From Beroe ovata (Eukaryota > Ctenophora > Nuda > Beroida > Beroidae), in assembly GCA_946803715.1 (NCBI GenBank), contig CAMPET010000030.1, positions 241,303-263,067 on the forward strand: a stretch of DNA of 21,765 nt, given 5' to 3'. Every line of letters begins with the position of its first letter. The stretch's first letter is position 1. Below, piece after piece: positions 1-9,730 of the stretch. A model generated the notes under the pieces. That model saw only the letters and a program-made list of their open reading frames with translations, did no database searches and was not told where the DNA came from. The translations under genes and the position numbers were made by a program.

Positions 1-30
<30 letters not shown>
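1..30. repeat. (AC)n microsatellite
   Basis: Fifteen uninterrupted AC dinucleotides open the window, so the tract may extend further upstream. Simple-sequence repeat; no coding potential. Confidence 0.97.
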
Positions 31-32
<2 letters not shown>

Positions 33-85
33 CCAGACACGAGATACAGGCCCAGACGTATTCCTATTTCCTATAGAATTGTTAT

Positions 86-720
86 ATGATACAATCAACA
101 ATGGTACAAGAGTTTTGTGTATTGGCAGTATACTCAGTGGTGACTGGTGTCATCGTCCACAGTGAGTGGTGTCAGAGGTCAGAGTGGTGTCAGCTTGCAG
201 TCGCTCAGAACACAGTGAACCGTCAAGTTGTAGTGTGGTGGCCCTGTGGTGTGAGAGCATTGAGTGCTAGTGGTCAGTGTATGATTTATGAAAGACTACG
301 CAGTGGCGTAAGTGTACACTGTACAGTGTATTAACAATAACAGAGTGGTGACTAATTATTCTCAGATTTCAGACTTGTTCAGTAGTCACTACCTACTCAG
401 TGGTTTCAGCGCACAAATTTGTGATACAATTTTTGATCGGCAGGGTGGTGTTAGCGTACGGAGTGTGGACCCATTGTAGTATAGAATTTTTAGTTGGAGT
501 AGAGAGATCAAGTATTCGGAAATTTTTGATAACGCACAGATGCAACAAGTGAAACAGTCGTTGTTAGTGTGTCATAAAATTTCAGTGTGACACCATCTTC
601 AGTTCAGTTCTCAAATTTGTTGAAAGTATAGAATTGTGCCTAGAATAAGATTAAGAGAGTGACCAGAGGACGGCGTGGTGTCGGCGGAAAGAATGGTGCC
701 AGCTTGTGCCGTGTAGTGTG
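86..720. repeat. Degenerate GTGGTG-rich tract
   Basis: Short related blocks such as AGTGGTGTCAG, AGTGGTGACT, GGGTGGTGTTAG and CGTGGTGTCGG recur at irregular spacing across about 600 bases. This looks like an old, decayed minisatellite. An open frame at 86-334 runs through the repeats and is low in complexity (Val/Ser/Trp-rich), so I do not treat it as a gene. Confidence 0.45.
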
Positions 721-2904
721 GTCTCTGAGCACAGCCAAAATAATGTAGGTACCATTTTGTTATCACCATACCAATCAATCCCTACATCATTCTTTCATCT
801 TCGCTGTTTATCTTAGTTACTCATCCTTCACTAATCTTTCAACATTTGCCGATCGTATCAACTTTCTAAGGATTGACCTATCCTACGTTGCGCATTGACT
901 TAACACTCGTGGTGCATCGAATTTGATTTGCTATGGTCCTGCCATGCTTGTTTGTTCACAAAGGTAGATTGCTATTATTCTCAATCATTGTAGTAATTGA
1001 GGTTTCCTTTTCCAAGACATACAAATATACCCATGAAAAGGGTCTTCTCATTCACCAGTTTTGCCTTATAGACTAGTTATTGATCGCATTTTATATGTTC
1101 TTAATTTTCGCGCGCGTGAAACAAATGTTTCGCGCGCCGCGCGCTTGGCTATCTCACCAGTTATATAGTGCCTTTCCTTTGTGTTGTGTTGATTGCATTG
1201 GAGTCTATTCATGTTAGTTAATGCACCTCTGCATGTGACAGTGATACACATATATCAGCTTTTAAAGACTATATGACATGACACGTGTGACACCTCAGAA
1301 TTCGTGTAGGTTGGTATATTTCACACTTATAGCGTTGTACGTCTTGTCTCAGTTCAGTTTTACACAAAAACAGAACATGAACTGCACTGCGACACAATTC
1401 AATCGAAAACGTGCCCTCACAGACCTGTGAAGGGGTGTTGTAGTGAATTCTTATTCAGCTCTAGTTTCCTTAAAACTTCAAGATTTTCTCTTCCTTATAC
1501 TGATATCGTATTTTTTGGCCATCAATGTGGCACAATGATTAAGGTTAATTTTATTTGTTAGTAACCTCGTCGATATGTACCAAATTCCTAGTTTCGTCGG
1601 GATTCAATCGAAGTGATACGTTTCTCTATGCTCATGAAAGATATCGTTACTTGAGATACGTCTTGGCAATCCCATTTCCCAAGATGAACTCAATTGAAAG
1701 CTGGGATTCTTTTCCTTGACTTTTCACCATGGCTTTCCGTCGATTATTCTAGAAGAGACGGCATTTATCGAATTCTTCTCACCAATATATTGCATACAGG
1801 CGTGATGCGCTCTGCTTATGGAGACCTTGATAGAAGTTAGCTGCATAAATCATGATATCATGGGATGGATACGCTCATACCCCATTATTCCGACCCCACC
1901 TCGACCCCATGGATGTTACTGATGATACTATGTGATGAAAGAGTGGAGCAGGGTCCGGTTGTTACAAGATGATCTCATTATCGAGAGGTAAGACTATTGC
2001 CCTTCACTTTTTGATCTTCTACGCCGACTGTTTGATTGAATTGAATAAATTGGAAATTCATAGCCCAATTCTGTCAGTGTATTCCCCACAGGTGTGAAAT
2101 GCCCTGCTGACAGCGGATCTGATAGGGACCTAACAACATTGGCACATGACATCAACCATGGACTATAAATGTGGCATAGGATTTGAAGGTCAACCGATTC
2201 TTCGTGGACAGAGCAGCACTAGATTAGAGCGCAACTAGATGATAATTGGAGATAGTACGGTCGATGATTTAAAGAACAATCGATGATTGCAGATTAGGTC
2301 GAAATAATGAGTCATATCTGTGACAATTGTTCCGCATGATGATTCTTCTTGTTTGTCAAATATTTCTCATTAAATGTCCCCTAAATCACAATCATACTCT
2401 TTTAGTTTCTACCAGTAGCAAATTCACCAATCCGTAAACATCTGGTATGTCTGATCCATAGGCACAAGCTAGAATTGAATATGGAAAAATAACAGTACTG
2501 ATAGTGATGGCATTTAGCAATTCTTCACAAGACTGTCATGTACAAAATCATATATGCTCGTGTACACACATACTCCACACTCACTGAGCACTGAGTCACG
2601 CGCTACATCACGTGACATATGCCCTGTCAACCAATAGAATCGCGCGCTCACGAGATTCCTGCGGAGAGATTCCGTGTCGGGAAACGATTTTCAGTGTGCG
2701 CGGCGTGATTTCACAGAATCGGCCATAACTTCTCACAGGATGCTCCAATTCAAGCGGTTATACTTGCGATCTCTTCTGCTAAATTAGAGCTTTCAGATGA
2801 TGTATAGTTTTATATAGGTCATTTTGACAGGAAAAATCGCAAAATTCGCGATTTTGAGCGGTCAGTTTTTGTAGGGGCTTNAATAGTGATAATGATATAA
2901 TATT
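721..2904. other. Intergenic DNA, no gene seen
   Basis: No exon chain or long open frame on either strand. AT-rich with scattered stops. 1111-1136 is a small CG-rich inverted repeat (CGCGCG-TGAAAC / GTTT-CGCGCG). About 2640-2880 is richer in CpG and ends at the single N at 2881, probably an assembly join. Confidence 0.5.
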
Positions 2905-2922
2905 ATTATTAATATTAATAAT
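2905..2922. repeat. Perfect 18-bp AT palindrome
   Basis: ATTATTAATATTAATAAT is its own reverse complement. It lies within an AT-only stretch just after the N at 2881. It may be a cruciform-prone simple sequence or the edge of an element. Confidence 0.6.
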
Positions 2923-2985
2923 GTAATACTATAATAGTGATTCCGCGGCCATTGGTACTGGTAGGGATAAACCGGAAATTACCCC

Positions 2986-3119
2986 TGTCAGATTTAATGT
3001 GACCTCTGCACTCTGTTCCCAAAAATTCATCGAAGCTGCTTCGGTCGGCCTTCGAATTCGATGAATGATGAAGGCGCGAGAAAGAGGTGAGGTATATCAG
3101 ATTGCACATAAAATCTGAC
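2986..3119. mobile_element. Short inverted-repeat element (MITE-like, divergent)
   Basis: The left end has TGTCAGATTTAATGTG; the right end has CACATAAAATCTGACA, its reverse complement with one mismatch. Inside, 3025-3034 (ATTCATCGAA) pairs perfectly with 3057-3066, and GCGCGAGAAAGAGGTGAGGT lies next to the right arm. The end and the inner motif closely match the palindrome at 3446-3513, so both appear to belong to one family of non-autonomous elements. No convincing target duplication seen. Confidence 0.55.
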
Positions 3120-3180
3120 ACTGACAGATTGACTGAAAGAAACCCTAAAAAGAACATTAGATAAAGATTTAGTACATAGT

Positions 3181-3278
3181 ATTGTAGGATTTCACCCTAC
3201 CCTTGCTGGCGGGATTTTATCCCTGGCAAGGGCGGATTGAAAATCGCGCGCACCGACGGTAGGGTAAAATCCTACAAT
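3181..3278. mobile_element. 98-bp element with 21-bp terminal inverted repeats
   Basis: Bases 3181-3201 (starting ATTGTAGGATTT) are the reverse complement of 3258-3278 with a single mismatch. An inner inverted repeat CCCTTGC/GCAAGGG (about 3200-3232) gives a nested hairpin, and a CG-rich stretch ATCGCGCGC lies near the right arm. Size, near-perfect terminal repeats and lack of coding fit a MITE-like element. I could not define a target site duplication. Confidence 0.65.
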
Positions 3279-3445
3279 GCAATATATACCGATACGATAT
3301 ATAGTATAGGCCTTGGTTTCGCGCGCGCCGCTAACACGCGGCTCGCGACAGCACTGCTGTGTCTATCGTAGCCAATGGCAAGGGTCGCGCCGCGCGGGAG
3401 CAACGCAAACTCATTGTCAGACTGGACTGGCTAACGTGGCGCAAG

Positions 3446-3513
3446 TTGTCAGATTTTATTTGACTTCTGTTTCTTGCGCGCGCGAGAAAGTGAGGTCAGA
3501 TAAAATCCGACAA
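3446..3513. mobile_element. 68-bp near-perfect palindrome (foldback element)
   Basis: The whole segment folds on itself: the left arm TTGTCAGATTTTATTTGACT... pairs with the right arm ...GGTCAGATAAAATCCGACAA, and the centre TTTCTTGCGCGCGCGAGAAA is also palindromic, with about seven mismatches over 34 base pairs. The outer motif (TGTCAGATTTTAT) and inner motif (GCGCGAGAAAG) recur at 2986-3119, marking a local element family. Confidence 0.65.
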
Positions 3514-3577
3514 GGAGCTCAGCCTCAAAAACTTGTGTTTCAAACCGGTGTTTAATGAGCTCATTACACACTGCTGA

Positions 3578-3648
3578 AGTGTCACGTGATCTGATAATTA
3601 CACCCATATAATACGTGATACATGATATATATACCACGTGACCTGCCA
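3578..3648. repeat. Inverted GTCACGTG / CACGTGAC pair
   Basis: GTCACGTGATCTG near 3580 and CACGTGACCTG near 3637 contain inverted copies of an 8-bp core, each with an E-box CACGTG, separated by AT-rich DNA. It may be another degraded foldback element or a pair of bHLH-type sites; nothing in the context decides. Confidence 0.4.
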
Positions 3649-3751
3649 GAGGTATACACACATACTGTAAACCTAATCAGAGAAAATGATGCATGTCAAA
3701 CTTCGAACTTGCAGTCTGACAGGCGTTGAGGGCCAAGAGTTCTAAAAATGT

Positions 3752-3860
3752 CTTGATTACGTAATCAAGGTCAAAACCCCCCTGCCCCTCCGTAATCATT
3801 ATCAAGCGTAATCATTTGGAAACCCCCCTCGGCTGATTACGTAATATGTGAACGGTCCCT
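3752..3860. mobile_element. Transposon-end-like segment with GATTACGTAATC motifs
   Basis: 3752-3769 (CTTGATTACGTAATCAAG) is a perfect palindrome. It is followed by C-runs, two CGTAATCATT motifs, a second TGATTACGTAAT near 3834, then TGTGAACGGTCCCTAA. Read on the minus strand this gives GGGACCGTTCAC followed by ATTACGTAATCA, a layout I associate with ends of some cut-and-paste DNA transposons in animals. The family is not identified and no second end was found. Confidence 0.35.
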
Positions 3861-4244
3861 AAGTACAAATTTAAAGATACTGATCATACATGAAGTTGAA
3901 CAACGAAAGGGCAATATGTTAAAAATCGGATCCAGCATGAGTATGGATCACGGAAGAGAAAAACTACGACCGCAAGCACAAAACGGAATGTTCACTGAGA
4001 AAATATATATATAGTGCGAGGAATTATGGCCAGGAGGTAAGTCACTATCGTGTGCTTGCGAAGTGCGACGTTTTTCAGCTAAATCATGGTTTCTAGCCAT
4101 GCTATATAAGTCATTGCCAGGTTAAGATAACTTGTAAAATAAAGGCTATCAGAAAGGATTTGTGATTAGGATTAGATTTGAGTCTTGACCTCATTCGACT
4201 TTGAGTCTGATATTGGCATCCCTTGATTAGATTGTGAACGATGC
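3861..4244. other. Intergenic DNA upstream of the first gene
   Basis: AT-rich, with no open frame or repeat that I can support apart from a short TATATATATA run near 4004-4014. It probably carries the promoter of the gene that starts at 4335. Confidence 0.4.
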
Positions 4245-4286
4245 AATATTGTTGATCGATACACACCGATCTCGATCAACAATATT
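4245..4286. repeat. 15-bp perfect inverted repeat just upstream of a start codon
   Basis: AATATTGTTGATCGA (4245-4259) is exactly the reverse complement of 4272-4286, with a 12-base spacer. It ends 48 bases before the ATG at 4335. If transcribed it would form a stable hairpin in the 5' leader; otherwise it could be a dimeric protein-binding site. Both readings are inference. Confidence 0.7.
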
Positions 4287-4334
4287 TCTGCCATGATGGA
4301 GCTAGTAGTATTGTACCGCGAATTCCACAGTAAA

Positions 4335-6125
4335 ATGTCATGGAGAAAGAGGAGGACATGGCCTGCCCTTGACACTAGGGACCGGGTGGAAGAGGCGCAT
4401 CTCAAGAAGAGTGTGCAAATGGCAACGCTAGGATACGCAGCGTGAGTCTGCACACGCCTATTACAATAGGAGCTATAATATGGGTAACCCCATATCATAC
4501 TAGGGACCATATCTCCATAGTATGGTAACCATAGTATGGTAACCATAGTATGGTAACCATAGTATGTTAACCATGATGATGATAGCTATAGTTACCACCA
4601 ACCATGGCCAATAGCCATTGGTAATGACAAAAACATCAAGTTGTTGTTGTAGGCTTCGCAAAAAACGTGAAGATCTACTTGCACTGCAAGCCAAACAGAA
4701 GTCTGTAGCAGAGGATAAGCTGCATGTTGGTGCTGCAGCAGAGGAAGATGCTAAATCAGGAGCTGATAACACCAAGTACCCGACTCAGNATGGTAACCAT
4801 AGTATGGTAACCATAGTATGGTAACTATAGTATGGTAACCATAGTATGGTAACCATAGTATGTTAACCATGATAGCTATAGTTACCACCGACCATGGCCA
4901 ATAGCCATTGGTAATGACAAAAACATCAAGTTGTTGTTGTAGGCTACGCAAAAAACGTGAAAATCTACTTGCACTGCAAGCCAAACAGAAGTCGGTAGCA
5001 GATGATAAGCCGCATGTTGGTGCTGCAGCAGAGGATGATACCAAATCAGGAGCTGATAACACCAAGTACCCGACTCAGGACGTGCTACAGTCTCACTGGG
5101 AGAAACTCGCAGCAGCAATACTCCAGTACCTATCTGCATTATTTGATACACATATCCCGTGTGAGTCGGTAGATAATGATATTAGCTCTATATCTGTCTA
5201 TTTCAGGGACAATACCAGGAAAATGACCCCAGTTGAAAATGCAGAACAAGAGGTTAGTCCATGTTACTGACAGTGTTACTGTTACGAGGATGAAAACGTC
5301 CAATTTTTTAGTAAAACACGTAAGGCGCTCAGAAAGTACGTGTCAAACTTACGCTTAAAGATGATACAAGAAAATTAATTGAAGCCCTTTCGGTACGGCT
5401 AAGATTCACGTAGATTCCTAAATCATGGAGACTTCGAGTCGGATATTCAGTTTCCAACTGTTCTGAAATGCAAGATTTAAAAAATATCGATTGTGGTTTA
5501 GTTTATTCAACGTACAGTGGTGACTGGGAACTTTAATAAAACTATTGTCTTATCATTTATTAACATAAATTAAGATGTTAAAATGCAGAAAACATAACAT
5601 CACGGTTACCAGACCTGCTGATGATATAGTGATAAACACGAAACATTTACAATTACATACAACATTTGAAACGATAACAATCTAATCGCCATATTAAGTA
5701 CTCGCCACCATGACTCTGTCAACCAGGTGCCAGCAACTGAGATGGGCTATGAACAGAGCGGAGAAGGGGGTCTCATGCCCTCGCGGTTCTACCAACTGGT
5801 GACCCAGCTCACAACCACCAAGGACGTGATAGCACGCTTCAAGGGAATGACTCCGATTAGCCCAAAGAAGGGAGAAAAGAGAACGCTAAAATACGGTCAA
5901 TATAGACGAGGTAAGTATTACAGACAAAGCTCCATGTTTTGCAATAAATGTCTGATGATGACTGATCATTGTCTGATCCTGATTTCCATAGACATGGCAG
6001 AGCAATACGACTCCTACAACTCTATCAAGGGATGCCGGTATCTGAGAATACGATCGAGTACAGGCAATGCGCAAGGACGAGAAAACCCTTTTGCTATCAA
6101 GGAGATATTTGGGGAGGAAAAATGA
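4335..6125 (+). CDS. Unrecognised 228-residue protein, five exons
   Basis: Exons by splice signals and phase: 4335-4441, 4943-5158, 5207-5252, 5727-5910, 5992-6125. Donors are GTGAGT, GTGTGA, GTTAGT and GTAAGT; phases match at each join, and 687 coding bases end in TGA. The start fits because the first exon opens MSWRKRRTW and runs in frame to a strong donor. The product is hydrophilic with no signal peptide or membrane segment: a charged, helix-prone N-terminal part (VEEAHLKKSVQMATLGYA, then LRKKRENLLALQAKQ), an acidic Ala-rich linker, a helix around HWEKLAAAILQYLSALF, then a Lys/Arg-rich C-terminal half. Probably cytosolic or nuclear. I do not recognise the family. The GTGTGA donor at 5159 was chosen over the stronger GTGAGT two bases later because only it keeps frame. 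A second version of exon 2 lies upstream at 4653-4788. Confidence 0.7.
4516..4573. repeat. 14-bp minisatellite, first array
   Basis: About four units of ATAGTATGGTAACC in the intron before the first version of exon 2, ending in a variant TATGTTAACC. The unit contains the palindrome GGTAACC. The same array, longer, recurs at 4790-4870 as part of a local duplication. Confidence 0.85.
4653..4788 (+). other. Duplicate (partial) copy of exon 2 of the 228-residue protein gene
   Basis: This segment matches 4943-5078 base for base apart from a handful of substitutions, has the same TTGTTGTTGTAG acceptor and stays open. It would encode a version differing at about five of 46 residues (for example RED versus REN and EDKLH versus DDKPH). 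It stops at the N at 4789, short of the second half of exon 2 and of any donor. It is either a real exon duplication cut by an assembly gap or two alleles placed side by side. Confidence 0.7.
4790..4870. repeat. 14-bp minisatellite, second array
   Basis: About six units of ATAGTATGGTAACC, beginning directly after the N at 4789, with one unit changed to GGTAACT and the same terminal TATGTTAACC variant as the first array. The flanking ATAGCTATAGTTACCACC and CCATGGCCAATAGCCATTGG are shared with the first copy. Confidence 0.85.
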
Positions 6126-6794
6126 CAGAATAAACGCGATATATTATTCACCACTATACGGGAAAGTGGATATCACGCACTCAGACACGATCAGTAGCTT
6201 CATGCTGTAGATCAGCGGCAAGGAAGGCGGGAGAGGTGAACAGGCCTATATATTTGACTGGAGACTCATATTTGCTCACGAGTGGCGGAATTATTGAAAT
6301 TATGTTGTTCCGTTGCACCACGTCATGTGGCAGTGGTTTCCGTCTATGATTGTCATTGAGTCATTCTTATCTTACAATGATCGTAATTAGGCTGTTGTTG
6401 GGCTTTTTCATAAAGTGATGAATTATACATTGACTGTTTCACAAGCCACTGTTTCAAAGGCCGCTAGCTGAGTGCATGGCTCTTGTATGTTAAAGTTTTG
6501 GTTAAAAAAGTCCACTGAGAGTCACGCTAAAGTTCTGCTGAATAGAGCAAACATGATTAAACTGGGATACTTGCGACTTCTCGTGGGGACATATTATTAT
6601 ATCGCTTTAGAAATGCTCCATTCATCCATTTTTTGATCTCTCAGTGAGGCTATGATTGTGTTGTGCAATATCCGCCTGTCTCTCAGTGCATCTGGAAAAA
6701 TAAGTCATGTCAAAAGGATCGCGAGTTTGAGTGCTTACTCGCGAAATATTGATAAGTTCAGAGTGAAAACAAGTGATGGAATGAAGATAAAAAA
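6126..6794. other. Tail-to-tail intergenic region
   Basis: Lies between the stop of the plus-strand gene (6125) and the stop of the minus-strand methyltransferase (6795), so it must hold both 3' ends. An AATAAA at 6129-6134 is only four bases past the first stop and is probably too close to serve alone. An open frame at 6652-6891 is antisense to methyltransferase exon 5 and is not counted. Confidence 0.5.
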
Positions 6795-8039
6795 TCATAA
6801 TTTAGTACCTCGGAGGACCCAGAAAGTGAATATCTTATCCTTGTCGGGTACGTTGCCTGCAATCCTATCTGCAGCGTCAACAACCCATTGACACGACCTG
6901 ACACCCATGTGGGTGTCATCACTGTAGTATTTCAGATCAAAGCCCCCTAAAATCAAGGATCATTGATTTAAATATCATACTTGTTCTGTTATCATCACTA
7001 CTTAGTCATTCATCACTACTTAGCCATCAATCACGTCAGAAAGCTAGACCTTGCTTGATAATGGTGAGGTAGTCATGAGTTTCCAGTGTGCCTGCCGTAG
7101 TTCTCCAGTGTTTCATCACTTCTTCCACCTGGACATCGTGTGCTCAACACAAACTATAGGGTCAAATCCACATCTAGAACTATGTACCATGTGTTTGTGT
7201 GTATGTTATGGCTGGTGCAAAGTCTCACCCCATGGAGAGGAACATTCCTGGAGAAATCGTGAATGAGCATGACAGCTCCCTCTGTCAGGAAAGCTTTGAC
7301 GTTGTCCAGAAAGTCAGTCATCTTGTCGTGGACATAGAACAAGCTTCCAAGTGCCAGTACATGGGTGAATTTTCCTTCGATTGATGCAGATAACTTCATC
7401 ATATCACCTACAACCAATTTGCCAACCACGTCAGGATATTGTTCAGAAATCATCTCGTTGCCTTCGTCTATGAAATGTTCAGCAATATCTACTCCAACAA
7501 ACTTACACCCTGCAAAAGTGATGATTTTGGCGAATATAGAATACCTACGTAGATTTCGGATTTGCATTGGTGTGTTTTTAACAAAAAACTATGAAGTAAG
7601 TCCAATACTAACCACTTTTCTTAGCGACTTCTGCAATATATTTCCCCTTTCCACACCCAATATCCAATACATAGGAAGATTCAGTGATATTGAGCTTGTC
7701 AACAATCCAACCGGTCATATAGTCATTTGCTTCTGTCAGAGAAGTGCCTAAAGAGGAGAAGTTTGAATAGTGATACGGATCAAATATAAATGTGATAACG
7801 TTCAATTCATTTGTGTTTCTGATGAAATTAACTATTTCATCTAACGCTCGCCATACGCGGAACAATGATTATAGCCCATTATAGCGAAGCCGCCTGCATC
7901 ACTGACTCACTTTCATGATATATAACTCACATGATTCGTGGAACATCCCAAAGTTTAGGTAATCACCACAACTCTCTTGCCACAATTTCGGAAAGAGGGA
8001 GGAGTATACCTCGTTAACCGACTCCTGGTTTGATGCCAT
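6795..8039 (-). CDS. Class I SAM-dependent methyltransferase, 251 residues, five exons
   Basis: Minus-strand exons: 7931-8039, 7613-7747, 7229-7509, 7050-7128, 6795-6946; 756 coding bases, with all phases consistent. Exon 1 starts MASNQESVNEVY and has a GTGAGT donor. Exon 2 has a fine CTTCTCCTCTTTAG acceptor and carries motif I (VLDIGCGKGKY, residues 63-73), the SAM-binding glycine loop. The acidic residue that usually contacts the ribose is D89 in FVGVDIAEHF. Motif FTHVLALGSLFYV and strand AVMLIHDFSR follow, and the C-terminus is IFTFWVLRGTKL. Length and order fit small-molecule methyltransferases of the Methyltransf_11/25 type; the YLNFGMFHES and SLTEANDYMTGWIVDKL blocks resemble sarcosine-, tocopherol- and phosphoethanolamine-type enzymes. 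The substrate cannot be told. The exon 4 donor GTCTAG is weak but gives the expected continuation GGFDLKYY. Divergent from the PAN-domain gene; probably cytosolic. Confidence 0.85.
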
Positions 8040-8459
8040 GACGTGATCGCTGCTGAAGTTGTGTGATGGTTTAAATCACGCACATTTTCATGTAATTATT
8101 GTGTGACTATAGGTGTTCATGTTTCTATTGTTCAAAATGTTACAATTGACAACGCCTGTCAACTTAATTATGGTGTCAAAGAACTGTGTATCCCTCATGA
8201 CAATCCTTTTATAATTGTGCTCATTAACAAAAGTACTTTACATTGAAATAAAACTTTTGTTGAGTAAAATCAAACAAGATGATGAATTGATTTAAGCTGC
8301 AACCACAAAAAGTTTCATAGCAACAATCACTATAAAATCAAAACCTCACAGTCGTCAGTCACTCTTGTTGAGCTAGCTAGGACGCCCAATATATAAACCA
8401 TATGCCTACAGCAGAACTTTTCATCCTGCAATCCGAACAATCCCTCGGCAGAAGACACG
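8040..8459. promoter_or_regulatory. Divergent promoter region, methyltransferase / PAN-domain gene
   Basis: 420 bases separate the two opposed start codons. A TATA box TATATAAA lies at 8390-8397, 62 bases before the PAN gene ATG. On the methyltransferase side an incomplete CRE, TGACGTGA, lies right beside its ATG. The whole region is duplicated at 9803-10221 with one substitution and one base lost, which suggests it is recent or under constraint. Confidence 0.6.
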
Positions 8460-9587
8460 ATGATCTTGGTGGTAGTTGTTGTGCTGATACCAATGTCCTA
8501 TAGCTCTGAAGAAGAGGTCAACTCATATGTACCGCCAGCTACACTAGCAAATAGAACGGACTGTGTGCGCATGGACCTCCTCGATCTCGGTTTAAATGTG
8601 GTCAAGGATATCATCCTGTACAATTTTCCTCTCCCAAATGAGAATGCCACACTGTGCTTCAAATATTGTGTTCAGGTACACGGATGCAAGTCCTTCACCC
8701 AGAACCTTGCAGAGCAGAAGTGCTACCTCTTTAAGAAGGATGCACCAAGGTTCCCAGAAGATCTAATGACATCAATACAGAAGCATTCCTACATGAGTTT
8801 CAGCCTCAAATGCATGCTACATGAAGACATCCAAACTGTGTTAGACAATAAGGACAATGAAAATAAACGCTTCTTTATCTCAAGTATCAGAAATAGATCG
8901 GAATGTTTGTCCCGTGTTGCTTGCAATATGCATACTGTGGCAGCAAAGTTTATGGATGCTTGCATAGAGGAAAACACATGGGCATTCTACAGAACATTAG
9001 GATTTGACTTACGCCCAAACCATCTCAGTCTTAACTCCACCTCGGTAACGATTCAGCCAGCTTACAACAAAACTGGAACGCTGCGGACCACACACAGCAG
9101 CAACTACTGTAACACTCAACTAAGAGTTGATAGGGAAATTGATCCACTGCAAGTGACAGAACAAGCATTCCAAATTGTAGAGAATCCTTCTCGATACAGC
9201 TTCTCTATAACGAATGCAAATCCAATTGCAGAGCTAGAAGAAGTGAGAATATGGAATGCAGATATGTTTCTCTATGCAGTAATTTGCAGACCTGAGGAAA
9301 TAACGGTTTTGGATGGAAGAGTGGTAAATGCCCATAAGCTCCCTTTCATTTATGAAGGTGACTCAATAACAATAGCATGCAATGATGGGTCTGAAGAGCA
9401 TGTTTTATGTGTTGGAAATGATATGGAAGTGAAAGTTTGCTGGGAAAGGCGTCAAAAAACGGAACTAATTAGCATCACTAGTGTACCTGAGACAAATAGT
9501 CCTCCAATGAACGGAGATTCATCAGGCAATGAAAGTAGATGGAATATTGATCTCCTTTTCTTGGCTATTATTTTCATTTCTGTCTAG
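8460..9587 (+). CDS. Secreted PAN/apple-domain protein, probably GPI-anchored (copy 1)
   Basis: Single exon, 375 residues. Residues 1-14 form a short hydrophobic signal peptide (MILVVVVVLIPMSYSS). Cysteines at 35, 66, 70, 76, 88 and 118 have the spacing of a PAN/apple domain, in which they pair 1-6, 2-5 and 3-4; CKSFTQNLAEQKCYLF is the typical core. The rest, about residues 140-340, has paired cysteines and many N-glycosylation sites and is not recognised. The C-terminus ends in a hydrophobic tail (IDLLFLAIIFISV) after a small-residue stretch DSSGNES, with no cytosolic part, which fits a GPI-attachment signal. PAN domains bind proteins or sugars, so a surface recognition role is inference. 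TATA box at 8390; possible poly(A) signal ATTAAA at 9725-9730. Differs from copy 2 at eight residues: 188, 194, 212, 226, 240, 253, 334 and 375. Confidence 0.88.
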   Translation: MILVVVVVLIPMSYSSEEEVNSYVPPATLANRTDCVRMDLLDLGLNVVKDIILYNFPLPNENATLCFKYCVQVHGCKSFTQNLAEQKCYLFKKDAPRFPEDLMTSIQKHSYMSFSLKCMLHEDIQTVLDNKDNENKRFFISSIRNRSECLSRVACNMHTVAAKFMDACIEENTWAFYRTLGFDLRPNHLSLNSTSVTIQPAYNKTGTLRTTHSSNYCNTQLRVDREIDPLQVTEQAFQIVENPSRYSFSITNANPIAELEEVRIWNADMFLYAVICRPEEITVLDGRVVNAHKLPFIYEGDSITIACNDGSEEHVLCVGNDMEVKVCWERRQKTELISITSVPETNSPPMNGDSSGNESRWNIDLLFLAIIFISV

Positions 9588-9724
9588 CTTTAGAAATTCA
9601 TTGAATGCAAAAAAAATTCTTAAACTAGCTGTCAGTACAAAATTTCTTCATACGGCTGTTGTATGATCACTGATAAGTTGCAGGTATGATCCGTTGCATG
9701 TTTTAAGGCCTGCCAAGCATTTCG

Positions 9725-9730
9725 ATTAAA
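9725..9730 (+). promoter_or_regulatory. Possible poly(A) signal of PAN-domain gene copy 1
   Basis: ATTAAA, the commonest variant of AATAAA, 138 bases after the stop codon. The same site is kept in copy 2 at 11484-11489. Confidence 0.4.

Noticed and set aside
86-334. 82-codon open frame on the plus strand
   Set aside because: Runs entirely through the GTGGTG-rich degenerate repeat and its composition simply reflects that repeat; no splice or domain support.
4516-4870. CRISPR-like array
   Set aside because: The 14-bp units abut directly with no variable spacers; this is a plain minisatellite in a eukaryotic intron.
4618-5270. Single-exon proteins starting at the MTKTSSCCCR codons (4618 and 4908)
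   Set aside because: Those ATG-side codons fall before the TTGTAG acceptor in intron sequence; the same frames are better explained as exon 2 joined to exon 1 at 4335-4441.
6652-6891. 79-codon open frame on the plus strand
   Set aside because: Antisense shadow of methyltransferase exon 5, which has phase and homology support.
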